From assembly GCA_013399015.1 (NCBI GenBank), contig VWZX01006105.1:1860001-1924000 (forward strand): a stretch of DNA of 64,000 nt. The letters run 5' to 3'. The position numbers were made by a program, and so were the translations under genes. Shown piece by piece: positions 27,301-35,963 of the stretch (positions are counted from its first letter, which is position 1; each line of letters begins with the position of its first letter). Origin of the DNA: Galbula dea (lineage: Eukaryota; Chordata; Aves; Piciformes; Galbulidae). The notes under the pieces are model-generated. The model was given only the letters and a program-made list of their open reading frames with translations, did no database searches and had not been told where the DNA came from.

Positions 27301-30300
27301 GGAGAGATGGGCAGGGAGAAATTGAATAAAATTTTTCCCAGTTCAGGTTCCAGAGCACTGGAACAGACTGCCCAGAGAGGTTGTGGGGTCTCCTTCTCTG
27401 AAGATGTTCAAACCCCATCTGGACGCGCTTCTGTGTGACCTGGTCTAGGGAATCCTGCTGCGGCAGGGAGGTTGGACTAGATGATCTTACGAGGTCCCTT
27501 CCAACCCCTGATAGTCTGTGATCCAGAGCAAAGCCTGCTTTATGGTATCTAAAACAAAAGCCCACTATCAATGGGCAGTGATTGCTCTTTCAGCCATCCT
27601 AAATAGAAAGCTACAGTTAGTTCCAGAAACTGTTGGTGATTTGAATGAGTTGTGCAGTTACAGCAAGTGGAACATTTTTGCAAACTGGAAGTTGCCAGCA
27701 GCATTAATTCATAAGGTACTAATCCATCTTCTTTTCTTGTTGAGGAGATTGCGAAATGTGGAGGGGCTATTTAGCCTACAGTGGTCACTGTAGGTGGAAT
27801 TTTTCTTGCTAAATTTAGCTTGCCTGGAGTCATGCAGGGAATCCAGAAAACATAGGATGAATCTGTCTGGAGGAGTTCCCTCACTTTCCAGTGAGTAAAA
27901 GTTAGTGAAACAGCTTAAACTTGAACTACCTAAACATTAGGCTTCTAGTCAAGCGAGATAAATCTCACCCTTGAAGAACAGCACCACATCTTACCTTGAG
28001 CAGAAATGGACCCATTTCAGACAATCTTCACTAAAATTCTTGGATTTTCATTTGTTATTATATAATAAGCTTCAAAGACAGTCATGATGATCTTTACTAC
28101 TGATGATTATACATTTTATTTTATTATTTCAGTATATAAATATATTTTGTTATTCCATTGTTAAATTGCAAAATTAGAAAGGATCAATCTGAAAGCATTT
28201 TTTTGTCTATGGTTAACTTTGAGAGTAGGTGTTAAGTAAACATTGCTTAAAGTGCAATTCAAAGGCATTGAATGTCAATAAGACATAGGCTGTGAAGAGC
28301 CTGAGGAACAAACTTCCCTGGCAATGGCACGTGAGATTCTGTGTTGACCTGCACTAGTACCTGTTGGTACACAGTAGTAAATGCCTTCTGTGCCACTGTG
28401 AGTGGAATGACTTGGATTTCTCATGTTTACTTGTGACTTACATGCTCTGTACTATGGAGAAAGAAAAGTATCTTCAAAAAATAGCTCAATATACCTCTGA
28501 TCTAATGATGTTTTGAAAAACCTGTTTTTTTTCTATTAGCTATTGAAGAAATATTGGCAATGGTAGATAAATGTGGTATAGGCCAGTTAATATCATTAAC
28601 AGAGAAAGTCTCCTGGTACGACCTAGAACAATATATTTCAAAAACCTGGGGATGTTTCCTCTGATGAATATGAACTGGAGAAAAATAATCAGATTGTACC
28701 AGCTTGCTTGGGGTTCTGTGTGGGAACACCCCTAGGTGAGCAAGGCTTATGCAACAGTACAAACGTACTGTTAGTTCCCTAGGAACATTTTGCAATGTAG
28801 TCAAGCCATTGTCTGCTTTGGAGGATCAAAGACAGATTATGATGAGTTTTGTGATGAGCAGTTGAGAGAAGACAGGAAATGAGGAGAAAAATTGTCTGAA
28901 TGGGATCAGATAAAGTATTTGATTTTTAACTTTTACAAGGAGGATTACTTAATGATGTATATTCAAGTTGGATATTTGTGTTTTACACAGAAAATAGGAT
29001 TGTTTTTCTTTTATTATATTAAATTCAGCTGTTCTTATATATGCAAATTACCAGAAATGTTTGAAGAGCCCCTGGTACACATCACAACAATCCTCTCAGA
29101 TAATCTGATTTGTTCTGTGTACTAGAGTTAGGCTAAGGTTCTTTTATTGCTTTTTGTTTTACATAAATGATGAATTATAAATTATGGATGATGGAATCTA
29201 AATTATGCTGGAGACACTTGTCTGTGCTTTTATTATGTATAGACATATGTGGTCACAGAAAAGACAAGGCAGCCTGGGAATTCACATGCTGAGCAGTATT
29301 TAGTTCTGTCTATAACTTATGCATTGCATTTGGTGAAAATGTTCATTAATTTTTTTAATGGCAGTTGTTATTTCTATGCCTGCAGCATTGTCAGTTTTTA
29401 GGGCTTTGGTGATGATAAACATTAGGGGAAAAATAGATCTGAGTCATGTTGTTTTTCAAATTGCTGAGTTAATTATGTAGTAGCTGGATATTATGGCCGT
29501 ACACCGTATAAGGTTCAACAGATTTATTGGCCATGTGTGCACTGAATGCAGTATTTTATGAGCAATTCTTTGTAGGACTTGCAAAGTAAATTGCTCTTCA
29601 GTTGAACTAACATCATTGGATCCTCTTCTGCCGTGAACAGCACCGAGGAGAAGCTGTGACTTCTGCTGATACTTTCATTTCAGTGTCGAGTCAAAGATTA
29701 CTTCTCATACTGTGTTTTGAAGTTCAGATTTACTACAGCTTGAAGGAATGTGACTGCTGCACACAGACTAGGCTATTTTGCTGTGGCCCAAGAAGCACAT
29801 AATAAACCAAAGGCTAATAATACACCATTGTCTACTTTATGCTAAGTGTTTTCCTCTTAACTGAAATTACATCTAATTCTGAGGAGTAGGGTTCCACTAT
29901 GCAGGGGTGAATAGAAAACCATAAGAAGCTGTAAGTCAGAGGAAAACCAGAGATAAATGAGCTCTCTTTAGGTGTAAGTCACTAATGGCAATGGAGCTAG
30001 ATGGATTTTAATTACACAAGTTTCTGGCATAAAGGTTTTATTCCTTTTAAGTAAGTCTAGTCTGTTTATCAGTAGTGATTTGATTCATGTAAAACTAAAA
30101 TCACAATTATTTGTCAGAATACCTGTGTTGTTTTTACAATAGTTTCTTCTTTTATCTCTGTTCATAGAAATGGATATAAATTTTTGTATTGCTCAGCACG
30201 TGCTATTGGGATGGCAGACATGACCAGGGGATATTTGCACTGGGTCAATGAACGAGGGACTGTGCTGCCTCAAGGGCCAGTGCTGCTGAGTCCAAGCAGC

Positions 30301-33300
30301 TTGTTCTCAGCTTTTCACAGGTAATGCAATTTCACTTCTATGCAGAAAAAAAGCTTGGAGGTTGGTGGAGGCTGAATTCTCAGCTTTTTTTTTATGAGTG
30401 CTTGAAATCATTCATAATGGGTTTTTCTTACATTTTGGTGCAGAATTTAATTAAGAAAACATTTTGTTAGAGTAAAATTGTGTAGATACTTATGTTGATT
30501 AGCTGATCTTTTAGAGATGCATCACTGTACATCTGTGTTCACTGTTTACCAGTAGGGACCTGCTGACTTCGTGTGTTTAACATGATGTGTTAATATATAG
30601 CTACGGGAAAAATATTCATGTATTACTAACAATCACTCTTGTCTTGACTTGTAAGATGTTCCAGTTGACATAAATATTTTATTTTTGTGGAAGAATATTA
30701 CTTGCTGGGTTTGGAAGAAATTCATGTGAAAATGAAATGAACTTTTTATACTCCTGGCTGCACTGTGATATTCTGGGTGGACATGTTCTTTCTAGGTGAT
30801 GAACTGTAATAAGTGAATAGTAGTGGCACAGATTATGAATATCATACCTTCTTCCAAGTTCAATGAAGCATATGAAGTGATTACTGAAAATATTTTAAGC
30901 TGTTAAAAGCTTCTGTGGCAGGATATATTCATTAGAATTGTTAATGGAATGTTGTTGAGATGTTCTCCTGATTGAGTGACATACTGCAGGTTGTCGTAGC
31001 AGTTGTGTTCTAAATATAAGAGACTGGAGAAACTACAGTGCACTTCTTAGACTGATTAAATAATAAATGCAGTGAAAGGTTAGTTACTGTTCTCTTATAC
31101 TCATATATGGAAATATATTTAAAATGATACTCTTTGGTATCTTGTTTGGACTAAAGAATGCCCACCTTTCACTGTACACCGTTGTAACTGCTGTGATGTG
31201 TGGGCAATAAATGATTTAATTGTTATCTGTAGATGTAACTGTTGTGGTTTTGAGGGCTCTGAGATCAGGTGTATGTGACACTAAGGAAAAATTATTTTAT
31301 TCCTCTTCTACACATTCTCAAAATTTGATTTTTACATGCAGCTGCTGTTCCAAAGGGCTGTATTACTCCTATGAAGCTTCTGTACTACTCCCATCTTCCT
31401 TGACATATGTGTTGGTTCTAGGATGTGGGATTCTGAGCTTCTTAAGTGTTTTTGTGTCATGCTGGCATCTTCCTATGTTATGGGAACTCCAGACTCTGCC
31501 ACCTGTTCAGTTTCCTTGCCAAGAGAAGCTGTTGCGAAAGGACTTTTGCCCAGAGATGAGAACTCCTCTGTTCATTAATGAATTCTATATTCTGTAAGGA
31601 ACAACTGAAGAGAAATAGAAGATTCCTTTGTTCCTTAACTTTTGCTAACTAGCAGTGATGGAGGACCCTGACTATTTAAAAAAGTAGTTAAGAAGTATTT
31701 AAGCAGTAGAAGTATGATAACAGTTGAAGTATTTTAACAGGCTGAGATGCTTCTAGAACATATGGTAATTGCAATCCTTTAAAAAAAACCCCACCAACAA
31801 AAAAACAACATACACAGTGAAGGCTTGTATAATTCAGGAATCCTTCTGCAGTTCTCAGGAAGCAGCTTACTGGATGACAATGTATGTTTCATAAGTCTTT
31901 ATTTAGCAGCTACTCCTTGTAATCAGCTATCCTTCAGGAGCCATCCTCACAACAGAGCACTCAATAGAAGTTCCTCTGTTTCAGGGGATTTATTTATTAT
32001 GCCCATTATGTAAGCTTGCAAATGCTATTTTGTCTTCATGGGCACTATGATATCCAGATGAATACATAATGGTCAAGGGTGGGGGCTCTGCTCATCCAGT
32101 TAGGTGAAAAATGTTGAATAGAGAAAATGGTTTGTGCTCTAATTAATGTGTACTTATTCAACCTGCCTTTTTTTTTTTTGTTTCAGGGAGGTCATAGAAA
32201 AGAAGCCAGAAAAATTTAAAGTTCAGTGCTTGACAGACATCAAAAATTTATTTTATCCTAATACAGAACCCTTTTATGCTGCTTTTGGAAACAGACCTGC
32301 TGTAAGTAGTAGCTGAATTTATTTCTTTTGCAGAGAATTGAAAGATTACTGTTATTTTGTAGACTTCTTGCCTTTAAACCTAGAAACCTCAAATGGGAGT
32401 TAAGAATATTTTATTAGACCCTGTACAAGGGGAGATGTAGAGGTTCTTCCTCAAAGATCTCTCAATGTAGGATGCAAGCAGAGATGGAAAAGCAGCAAAA
32501 TAACTGTTATAGCTGTGTAAATTACCATAACAGTAAATACTGGTCAAAATTCTAATTATGTAAAGAGTCCTTAAGCTGGTGTAAAAACACTGGTTGTGTT
32601 TTACTCCACACTGATACAGTGTCAGTGAGATAAGAGTAGACACAGTTGTTATTACTTCATTTTGTGACCTTGTCCTTACAAACTAGTCACTATTTTACCT
32701 GTCAGTTATGTTTTAACCTCTGTACGCTGTTGCAAGACACTCAGCACAACACACTCAGCATTTTAAATATTCTCTGAAAGAAAAATGAATGTGCAAATGC
32801 TTTTACACCAAATATCATTAGGTTTATGGGGTTTTTTTAATCTTATTTTTGTGTCATGGGAAGTTACTGAAAAAATGAACACTATTTGGATCAAAAGTTT
32901 AAACTGAAGTGGCAAACTTCTTAGCTAGCTGCAAATTGTTTCATGAGCATTTTGTTAGACTAACCTTGCTGGTAACAAGATGGAGAATTTTAGATACACT
33001 TAGTATCATACAACTTAGTACCAATACTGTGCAAATATGTTCTTCTGTGTAATATAGTCAAGCAAGAATAAAAATCATTGTGCAAGGTCAGAATAATTAT
33101 TTCCTCCCCTCTTCTCTTTAGGATGTTTATTCATACAAGCAAGTGGGGGTTTCTTTAAACAGGATATTTACAGTTAACCCCAAAGGAGAACTTATACAAG
33201 AGCATGCAAAGACAAATATCTCATCGTAAGTGATCTCTTATCCCTGTCTTCTTATAGACTAATTTGCTCTTCTAATTTATGACTCAAGTTGCCCAAAGAT

Positions 33301-34223
33301 GCATTTTGTTTTACTAATGAAAGATTCCTTAGAATATTTCAAACAAAACATAAGGAAGTGTAATACAGACTCTCCTCTTTCCTTCAGTTTAACTGACAAA
33401 AAACCCTCTGAGAATAATAAATTTATTATTTAGTTTAATATATTTAATCTACTTTAATAATGTAAACAGATTATCAGTGTATGATTTAGTCTGCATAGAG
33501 ATAAGACTAGCTAGTTTCCTGAAGCCACCTGCCTTTTCATGGTCTTTACAAAATTTCCTTTTCCCAGAATTCCTATCTAGAAGAGCCAGAAAACAAAACC
33601 TGAAAGTAAGTCTGAGGGCTTCCAGCAAGATGCTTAGGCCCCGTAGAGCCTTACATGGAATGGAAATGGCCTTTAGTAATGTTAAGGGTGTCCTTACTTG
33701 AAGGAGAGCAATATGTGTATAAAATACAAATAATTGACTGAGCATGGAGCTGCTTGATCTAAGCTGAACAGAAATGAAGAAGCAAAACATAGGGCTTGAA
33801 TATTTGACAGGTGATCTGGGTGGAAAATGGCATTTGTTTGTTACTGGTTAAGTATCATTATTTAGAATTAACAGATTTCTTATCTGAACTGTGAATCCTC
33901 TCTGGAAGCTACGCACCAAAGTAGAGTTTAGTTTTATTTATCTGGGGAGCATGACCTGCCTATGTAAGTGCAGCCATGCCTTAGTGGGGAGACTTATAAA
34001 AATTCAAAGTTAAGCAGATCTGAAATGTGAAATGGTTCAGCATTCTTTTTGTTTGTTTTCCAGCTATGTCAGACTGTGTGAGGTGGTAGATCACATTTTC
34101 CCTTTGCTGAAAAGAAGCCATTCTTCAGACTTCCCTTGTTCTGACACCTACAGTCAGTTCACCTTCTGGAGAGAACCTCTGCCACCTTTTGAAACTCAGG
34201 ATGCACATCCAGCATCATCCTAA
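3139..34223 (+). CDS. LPIN1: Lipin-1, phosphatidate phosphatase (complete, 20 coding exons)
   Basis: Mg-dependent phosphatidate phosphatase making diacylglycerol for triglyceride and phospholipid synthesis at the ER; lipin-1 also acts in the nucleus as a transcriptional coactivator (family knowledge). Joined exons: 3139-3330, 3607-3702, 5072-5406, 5758-5877, 6678-6785, 8256-8385, 9938-10244, 11721-11814, 13234-13421, 14544-14637, 15999-16068, 18896-18988, 21300-21373, 23345-23489, 25067-25215, 26787-26873, 30168-30320, 32187-32301, 33122-33225, 34064-34223. Together they give 937 residues without an internal stop; all introns are GT-AG. N-LIP is about residues 1-108, the basic nuclear signal KKRRKKRRK is 160-168, the middle domain is about 510-610, and C-LIP is about 680-900 with catalytic DIDGT at 725-729 and coactivator motif LGHIL at 736-740. 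Start chosen: MNYVGQLAGQ is the invariant lipin N-terminus, with A at -3. LPIN1 rather than LPIN2/3 is chosen from the N-LIP and C-terminal wording. Without the 36-codon cassette it would be 901 residues. Confidence 0.97.
3607..3702 (+). CDS. LPIN1: LPIN1 coding exon 2 (residues 65-96)
   Basis: A 96-nt exon with phase 0 at both ends, bounded by TTCCAG and GTAAGAG. It encodes the second part of N-LIP, with the conserved block VDLHMKLGDNGEAFFVQE. That block contains the invariant glycine (GDNGEAFF) matching the residue mutated in fld mouse lipin-1 (family knowledge). Confidence 0.97.
4253..4342 (+). mobile_element. CR1 LINE 3' end fragment
   Basis: A 90-bp 5'-truncated CR1 tail in the intron between coding exons 2 and 3. 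It shows 'ctagggaatcttgctgtgg', the 'ggttggactagatgatct' motif and a terminal tandem of ATTCTGTG-type units. There is no coding potential. Confidence 0.9.
5072..5406 (+). CDS. LPIN1: LPIN1 coding exon 3 (residues 97-208)
   Basis: A 335-nt exon after a TTCTTAG acceptor, with donor GTATCA. It ends N-LIP with EVIPYHLCTSPILSEG; the serine in CTSP is residue 106, the position of a known mTOR-regulated phosphosite. It then gives a basic nuclear localisation stretch KKRRKKRRK (160-168), which also binds phosphatidate in mammals. An acidic serine-rich run follows (DTSEDEDMFPIEISSEEEKE), typical of casein kinase 2 sites. It ends two bases into the codon for R208. Confidence 0.96.
5758..5877 (+). CDS. 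LPIN1: LPIN1 coding exon 4 (residues 208-247)
   Basis: A 120-nt exon after a TGCCTAG acceptor, with donor GTACAT. It completes R208 and encodes a low-complexity linker beginning IPVPDVCVDDISD and ending GEWSSLQ. The linker between N-LIP and the middle domain is poorly conserved and phosphorylated in mammals. It leaves two bases (AG), so the last codon reads AGT or AGC depending on whether the next exon is used. Confidence 0.92.
6678..6785 (+). CDS. LPIN1: LPIN1 coding exon 5, 36-codon cassette exon (residues 248-283)
   Basis: Exactly 108 nt, acceptor TTTCCAG and donor GTAGAA. It starts and ends in phase 2, so skipping joins AG to C and still gives serine at the junction. It encodes a Ser/Pro-rich stretch from SKPIDCKGQSS to HFSPPD. 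Mammalian lipin-1 beta differs from alpha by an inserted exon of this size at this position (36 residues in human, family knowledge), so I infer alternative use here. The donor is weaker than most in the gene, as expected for a regulated exon. Confidence 0.88.
6821..6860 (+). repeat. 20-bp direct repeat, two copies
   Basis: Two adjacent 20-bp units (6821-6840 and 6841-6860) share the core TTTTAACACATTAA with three mismatches. The repeat lies 36 bp past the donor of the cassette exon. Confidence 0.75.
8256..8385 (+). CDS. LPIN1: LPIN1 coding exon 6 (residues 284-327)
   Basis: A 130-nt exon, acceptor TTCTTCAG, donor GTATCC, entering in phase 2 and leaving in phase 0. It encodes RPPTPKSDSELVSKP, a strongly conserved lipin block, and ends with the conserved WAWGELPQAAK. 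That tryptophan-rich segment is shared by lipin-1, -2 and -3. Confidence 0.96.
8590..9370 (+). mobile_element. Possible solitary retroviral LTR in LPIN1 intron 6
   Basis: This block has the order expected of an LTR: a U3-like stretch, a TATA-like ATATAAAA at 8993-9000, a GC-richer leader (about 9000-9120), and near the end an AATAAA at 9320-9325 followed by an 'aactcgtcca' stretch. No gag, pol or env reading frame flanks it, so if real it is a solo LTR. I cannot see clean TG...CA ends or a target-site duplication, and I name no family. The boundaries are guesses. Confidence 0.35.
9938..10244 (+). CDS. LPIN1: LPIN1 coding exon 7 (residues 328-430)
   Basis: A 307-nt exon, acceptor CTCACAG, donor GTAAAA, leaving in phase 1. 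It encodes the most divergent part of the protein, an Ala/Ser/Glu-rich linker (for example VIQSSPVEEFNTVSPLPALG). It ends in the basic patch SPSRKK that runs into KRSRHLG of the next exon. In mammals this linker is disordered and carries many phosphosites. The frame is open throughout. Confidence 0.92.
11721..11814 (+). CDS. LPIN1: LPIN1 coding exon 8 (residues 430-460)
   Basis: A 94-nt exon, acceptor TTTACAG, donor GTATAAG. It encodes KRSRHLGTDGVYLDDLTDMD and then PEVAALYFPK, one of the best conserved stretches in vertebrate lipins. It enters in phase 1 and leaves in phase 2. Confidence 0.97.
12665..12781. repeat. AT-rich low-complexity tract
   Basis: About 115 bp made mostly of TATA/ATAT runs, in the intron between coding exons 8 and 9, just before a CR1 tail. 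It is simple sequence with no further content seen. Confidence 0.7.
12811..12908 (+). mobile_element. CR1 LINE 3' end fragment
   Basis: About 100 bp, starting at 'tagggaatcctgctgcag', through 'ggttggactagatgatct' and 'gtcccttccaactcc', and ending in three tandem copies of the ATTCTGTG-type tail unit. It matches the last segment of bird CR1 and is severely 5'-truncated. It is close in wording to the copies at 4.25 kb and 27.4 kb, so probably the same subfamily. Confidence 0.9.
13234..13421 (+). CDS. LPIN1: LPIN1 coding exon 9 (residues 461-523)
   Basis: A 188-nt exon, acceptor TTTCCAG, donor GTACAA. It encodes SPQTVGSSGVDSGVESTSDG, a conserved serine cluster, then RDLPSIAISLCGGL, where the middle lipin domain begins. 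It enters in phase 2 and leaves in phase 1. GC content is visibly higher than in the surrounding intron. Confidence 0.97.
14544..14637 (+). CDS. LPIN1: LPIN1 coding exon 10 (residues 524-554)
   Basis: A 94-nt exon, acceptor CCCCACAG, strong donor GTAAGT. It encodes FLEHAVTYQQFVDNPAIIDD and then PNLVVKIG, the first half of the middle lipin domain, which in lipin structures forms a dimeric membrane-binding fold. It enters in phase 1 and leaves in phase 2. Confidence 0.97.
15999..16068 (+). CDS. LPIN1: LPIN1 coding exon 11 (residues 555-578)
   Basis: A 70-nt exon, acceptor GTGCCCAG, donor GTGAGA. It encodes YYNWTTAGPLLLAMQAFQKP, a near-invariant lipin block in the middle domain. Mammals have AAP where this copy has AGP, a mild substitution. 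Confidence 0.97.
18896..18988 (+). CDS. LPIN1: LPIN1 coding exon 12 (residues 579-609)
   Basis: A 93-nt exon, phase 0 at both ends, acceptor ATCACAG, donor GTAAGT. It encodes ESIMRDKMPKKGGRWWFSWR, ending the middle domain. The basic and tryptophan-rich face (KKGGRWWFSW) fits membrane contact. Confidence 0.97.
19263..20245 (-). mobile_element. CR1 LINE, about 1 kb, antisense in intron 12
   Basis: This is a 5'-truncated CR1 on the minus strand, inverse to LPIN1. Its 3' end lies at about 19263, with 'ggctggaaaagacctcc' and 'aagtccaactgtcaac' on the plus strand. Minus-strand frames at 19781-20239 and 19346-19639 are the C-terminal third of the ORF2 reverse transcriptase, split by frameshifts. 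Recognisable pieces include DLDRLDRWAEVN, NMSQQCAQAANKANSILACI and EVIVPLYSALV. The catalytic box reads FAED where active CR1 has FADD. It is dead and truncated. Its 3' end wording differs from the 4.3, 12.8 and 27.4 kb copies, so it is another subfamily. Confidence 0.93.
21300..21373 (+). CDS. LPIN1: LPIN1 coding exon 13 (residues 610-633)
   Basis: A 74-nt exon, acceptor TTTTTGCAG, donor GTACCA, leaving in phase 2. It encodes a variable linker between the middle and catalytic domains, starting ETKPEQGVSG and ending SMANR with the next exon. The match to mammals is limited to ESKPEQ-like wording at the start, so I rely on the frame and splice sites. Confidence 0.9.
23345..23489 (+). CDS. LPIN1: LPIN1 coding exon 14 (residues 634-682)
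   Basis: A 145-nt exon, acceptor GTTCCAG, donor GTGAGT. It encodes KDESSSSDEDPRAAK, an acidic serine cluster typical of casein kinase 2 targets, then YKKTLRLTSDQL, which leads into the catalytic domain and is conserved in all lipins. Confidence 0.95.
23815..23875 (+). repeat. Pyrimidine-rich tract with T15 run
   Basis: About 60 bp made almost only of C and T, including an uninterrupted run of T near 23827-23841. It lies 330 bp past the donor of coding exon 14. It looks like simple sequence and no acceptor use is suggested. Confidence 0.6.
24538..24905 (+). mobile_element. Possible LTR-like element in intron 14
   Basis: It has a TATA-like ATATAAAC (24691-24698) about 150 bp after a TGTTACT start, then a pyrimidine-rich leader, and a TATAAATCAATA stretch near the far end. 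The spacing is LTR-like but I see no clear terminal dinucleotides, duplication or family match. It may be plain intron sequence. Confidence 0.2.
25067..25215 (+). CDS. LPIN1: LPIN1 coding exon 15 with catalytic DIDGT (residues 683-731)
   Basis: A 149-nt exon, acceptor CTTGCAG, donor GTGAGT, phase 0 to 2. It encodes the start of the haloacid-dehalogenase-like catalytic domain: LKLKNGPNDVTFSVTTQYQG, then [20 protein letters not shown]. The DIDGT box (residues 725-729, bases 25193-25207) supplies the nucleophilic aspartate and Mg binding. It is intact, so the protein should be a working phosphatase. Confidence 0.98.
25816..25847 (+). repeat. 16-bp direct repeat, two copies
   Basis: Two adjacent copies of ATTTCTTTCAAAATCA, identical, in the intron between coding exons 15 and 16. 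Confidence 0.8.
26787..26873 (+). CDS. LPIN1: LPIN1 coding exon 16 (residues 732-760)
   Basis: An 87-nt exon, acceptor CTTCAG, donor GTGAGT. It encodes SDTLGHILPTLGKDWTHQGI, then AKLYHKVSQ. LGHIL (residues 736-740) is the LxxIL motif needed for lipin-1 to coactivate PGC-1alpha/PPARalpha in mammals. It is adjacent to the catalytic box and intact. Confidence 0.98.
27041..27523 (+). mobile_element. CR1 LINE with internal deletion, sense in intron 16
   Basis: The first part (27041-27325) encodes a reverse transcriptase piece with SGIPQGSVLGPVL, FINDLDEGTEC and DLDRLERWAGRN. Its catalytic box reads FAAD instead of FADD. Directly after this the sequence jumps to the final ORF2 and 3' end ('ccagagcactggaacagac', then 'ggttggactagatgatct' near 27470). 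Several hundred bases of ORF2 expected between are absent, so the copy has both a 5' truncation and an internal deletion. It is inactive. Confidence 0.93.
30168..30320 (+). CDS. LPIN1: LPIN1 coding exon 17 (residues 761-811)
   Basis: A 153-nt exon, acceptor TTCATAG, donor GTAATG, phase 2 at both ends. It encodes NGYKFLYCSARAIGMADMTR, then GYLHWVNERGTVLPQGP, the second catalytic motif region of C-LIP (YCSARAIG carries the conserved serine of HAD phosphatases). Confidence 0.98.
32187..32301 (+). CDS. LPIN1: LPIN1 coding exon 18 (residues 812-850)
   Basis: A 115-nt exon after a long T tract and TTTCAG, donor GTAAGT. It encodes EVIEKKPEKFKVQCLTDIKN and FYAAFGNRPA. The lysine in EKFK and the FGNR stretch are conserved C-LIP positions. 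Confidence 0.98.
33122..33225 (+). CDS. LPIN1: LPIN1 coding exon 19 (residues 851-884)
   Basis: A 104-nt exon, acceptor CTTTAG, donor GTAAGT. It encodes DVYSYKQVGVSLNRIFTVNP and then KGELIQEHAKTNIS. D-Y-Y-aromatic-type conserved end of the HAD core (DVYSY, with an acidic residue for Mg) is present. Confidence 0.98.
34064..34223 (+). CDS. LPIN1: LPIN1 last coding exon, exon 20 (residues 885-937, TAA)
   Basis: Starts after TTTTCCAG, with the stop TAA at 34221-34223. It encodes YVRLCEVVDHIFPLLKRSHS, then SDFPCSDTYSQFTFWREPLP and a short divergent C-terminus. The WREPLPP wording is the usual lipin end. Confidence 0.98.
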
Positions 34224-34493
34224 CTCCATTTCCAAACTATTGCCCTCAACTCAAAGACTGAGTTAGCTTGTATTGAAAGGACACCATTTGGCTTTTGCTG
34301 TTGACAGTTCAGCTGGAATCTGTGATGTTGTGAGCATTGTATTCTTTTGCTATGAGCAAATTTAGAAATGTATATTCATACCCAGTCACATTTCCAGGTG
34401 ACAGGAAGGAATCTTACTAGGAATAGGAGTTGTGTTTCTAGCTTTTCACTCAGCTCCTCAAATTGTGCCATACACTATCACTATTTAAGGTCA

Positions 34494-34499
34494 AATAAA
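34494..34499 (+). terminator. LPIN1: Candidate proximal polyadenylation signal
   Basis: AATAAA 271 bp after the stop codon, with a GT-containing stretch (gtgatgtcagagttgcagttg region) just downstream. It could give a short 3' UTR form. Confidence 0.4.
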
Positions 34500-35440
34500 A
34501 GTGATGTCAGAGTTGCAGTTGAACATGCCATAAGGCCATTCAGTGGTTCTGTATCTTTTCTGCATCACTGAAATCATCTTTCATCTCATCAGAGCCCCCT
34601 GCAAGTAAGGGAGCAGAAGGTGCTCACCATTCCTGACGCTGTCTGGTGACACAAACAGGGATTGCAATTCGTATGTCAAAATTTCTGTCTCTGTAGAAGC
34701 AAGTGATTCTTCCTCTTTTTCCTTAATTCACCACCAACTGTTTGTCTGAGAGTTAATTACTAGTCTAGATCCTCAGATGTTGTAAATCAGTGTAGCTATC
34801 AAAGCCAATTAATTTATCAAAGCTGTATTGATTTATTCCAGCCTGTTGTTTTGACACGGTAACACATTTCTGAGGAAATAACTGATGTGTCACCTAAGTA
34901 GAAAGCAAATGAAATAAGATGGCCAAAATCTGGCCATCTTTTCTCAATCTGAGAAGTACTGTGCTTCAAGAATAGCTACTTGGACTAAGGTAAGTGTGCA
35001 AGTGGAAAGTGCATAGTGCTCATCTTACTGAAGTCACTGATTTTTCTGTAAAGATAACTTACCCACAGAATGTGCTGAGTTTCAAGATTGTTACTGAGCC
35101 AAGAGCTGTGAGGATTTTGTCAAAATGGGATAGTTTTCTTTGAAAGATTATTTTGGCTAAAATGTGAGCTTTGCTGGTGAATGATGCATCTCAGGTTTTT
35201 ACTGTGTGAATTTTTTTGTTCTTTTGTATCAAAAAGAACAGATACTTTTAGTGCAATTTATGCTCTTCCAAAACAATGAAATCTCCTCTTTCATCTTGTT
35301 TTTTTCCTTATTTGTCCAGACACAAGCTGTAGATACTGGTTTTGCTACCTGCTTTTGACAGCCTTAAGACTTAACTGTGTATGCTAAAAGCAATACTGCA
35401 GATCAGTTGATAATGCTTTCCAAATGGTCTGCCTTTACTT

Positions 35441-35476
35441 GTAGTACTTAAAGTACTTGTAGTACTTGTAGTACTT
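35441..35476 (+). repeat. Four 9-bp units, each with an AGTACT palindrome
   Basis: Four adjacent units of GTAGTACTT (35441, 35450, 35459, 35468). The second has two changes at its start. Each contains the 6-bp palindrome AGTACT, giving a strict 9-bp spacing at 35443, 35452, 35461 and 35470. Confidence 0.9.
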
Positions 35477-35963
35477 CAAGTGTAGACATCAGGTGACCAC
35501 ATGTGAAATGATTGTCAAATGTGCTTATAAATAGGAAAGAAACTTTGTTTTTCCCTTTTAAAATTTGTTTAAAGATCTAATTGTTCTCTGAAACACTGAA
35601 AATGGCATCATGGGATTCCATGTACATTGTATTTCAATATGTCTAAAGCAGGGATTCACAAGCTGTGCTCTCTGCCTCCTTGTGATCTGCCAGGCTGTGG
35701 TACGTGTTTTACAGGCGCTTTGTAGTGTTTTCAGTTAAGAGTTTAATAATAGGAAGGCAGAGTCGTCCAGGTTTTAAGATATAATTGTGGTTGGTTAGCA
35801 CACAAAAGTTTGAGGACAGCTGCTCTGTATCACATTTGTTCTGTTTCAACAGATTCTGGTTTTGCATGTCAAGAGTGGTAGCCACATAGTTAGGATCGTA
35901 ATTCTGTAGTAGGGGTTTTCTAACTTTTAGTGCTGCAGACTTTATCTGTGATGTCAGGGGGCC

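Larger units (their letters stand above)
3331..34063 (+). other. LPIN1: The 19 introns inside LPIN1 coding region
   Basis: All have GT-AG ends; I saw no U12-type consensus. Introns 11 (16069-18895), 12 (18989-21299) and 16 (26874-30167) are the longest. Repeats found: CR1 in introns 2, 8, 12 and 16, a possible LTR in intron 6, a weaker LTR candidate in intron 14, and short tandem repeats in introns 5 and 15. In the remaining introns (for example 11, 13, 17 and 18) I see only unique AT-rich sequence and chance reading frames. No nested gene or structured RNA was recognised. Confidence 0.8.

Noticed and set aside
31220..31597. Plus-strand frame of 125 codons inside intron 17
   Set aside because: It begins at TTG rather than ATG, shows no known domain, and is intronic without its own promoter or splice evidence.
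35640..35830. Possible old DNA transposon or MIR-like piece in the 3' UTR
   Set aside because: Phrases such as 'gggattcacaagctgtg' recall a hAT-type repeat, but the similarity is too short to call.
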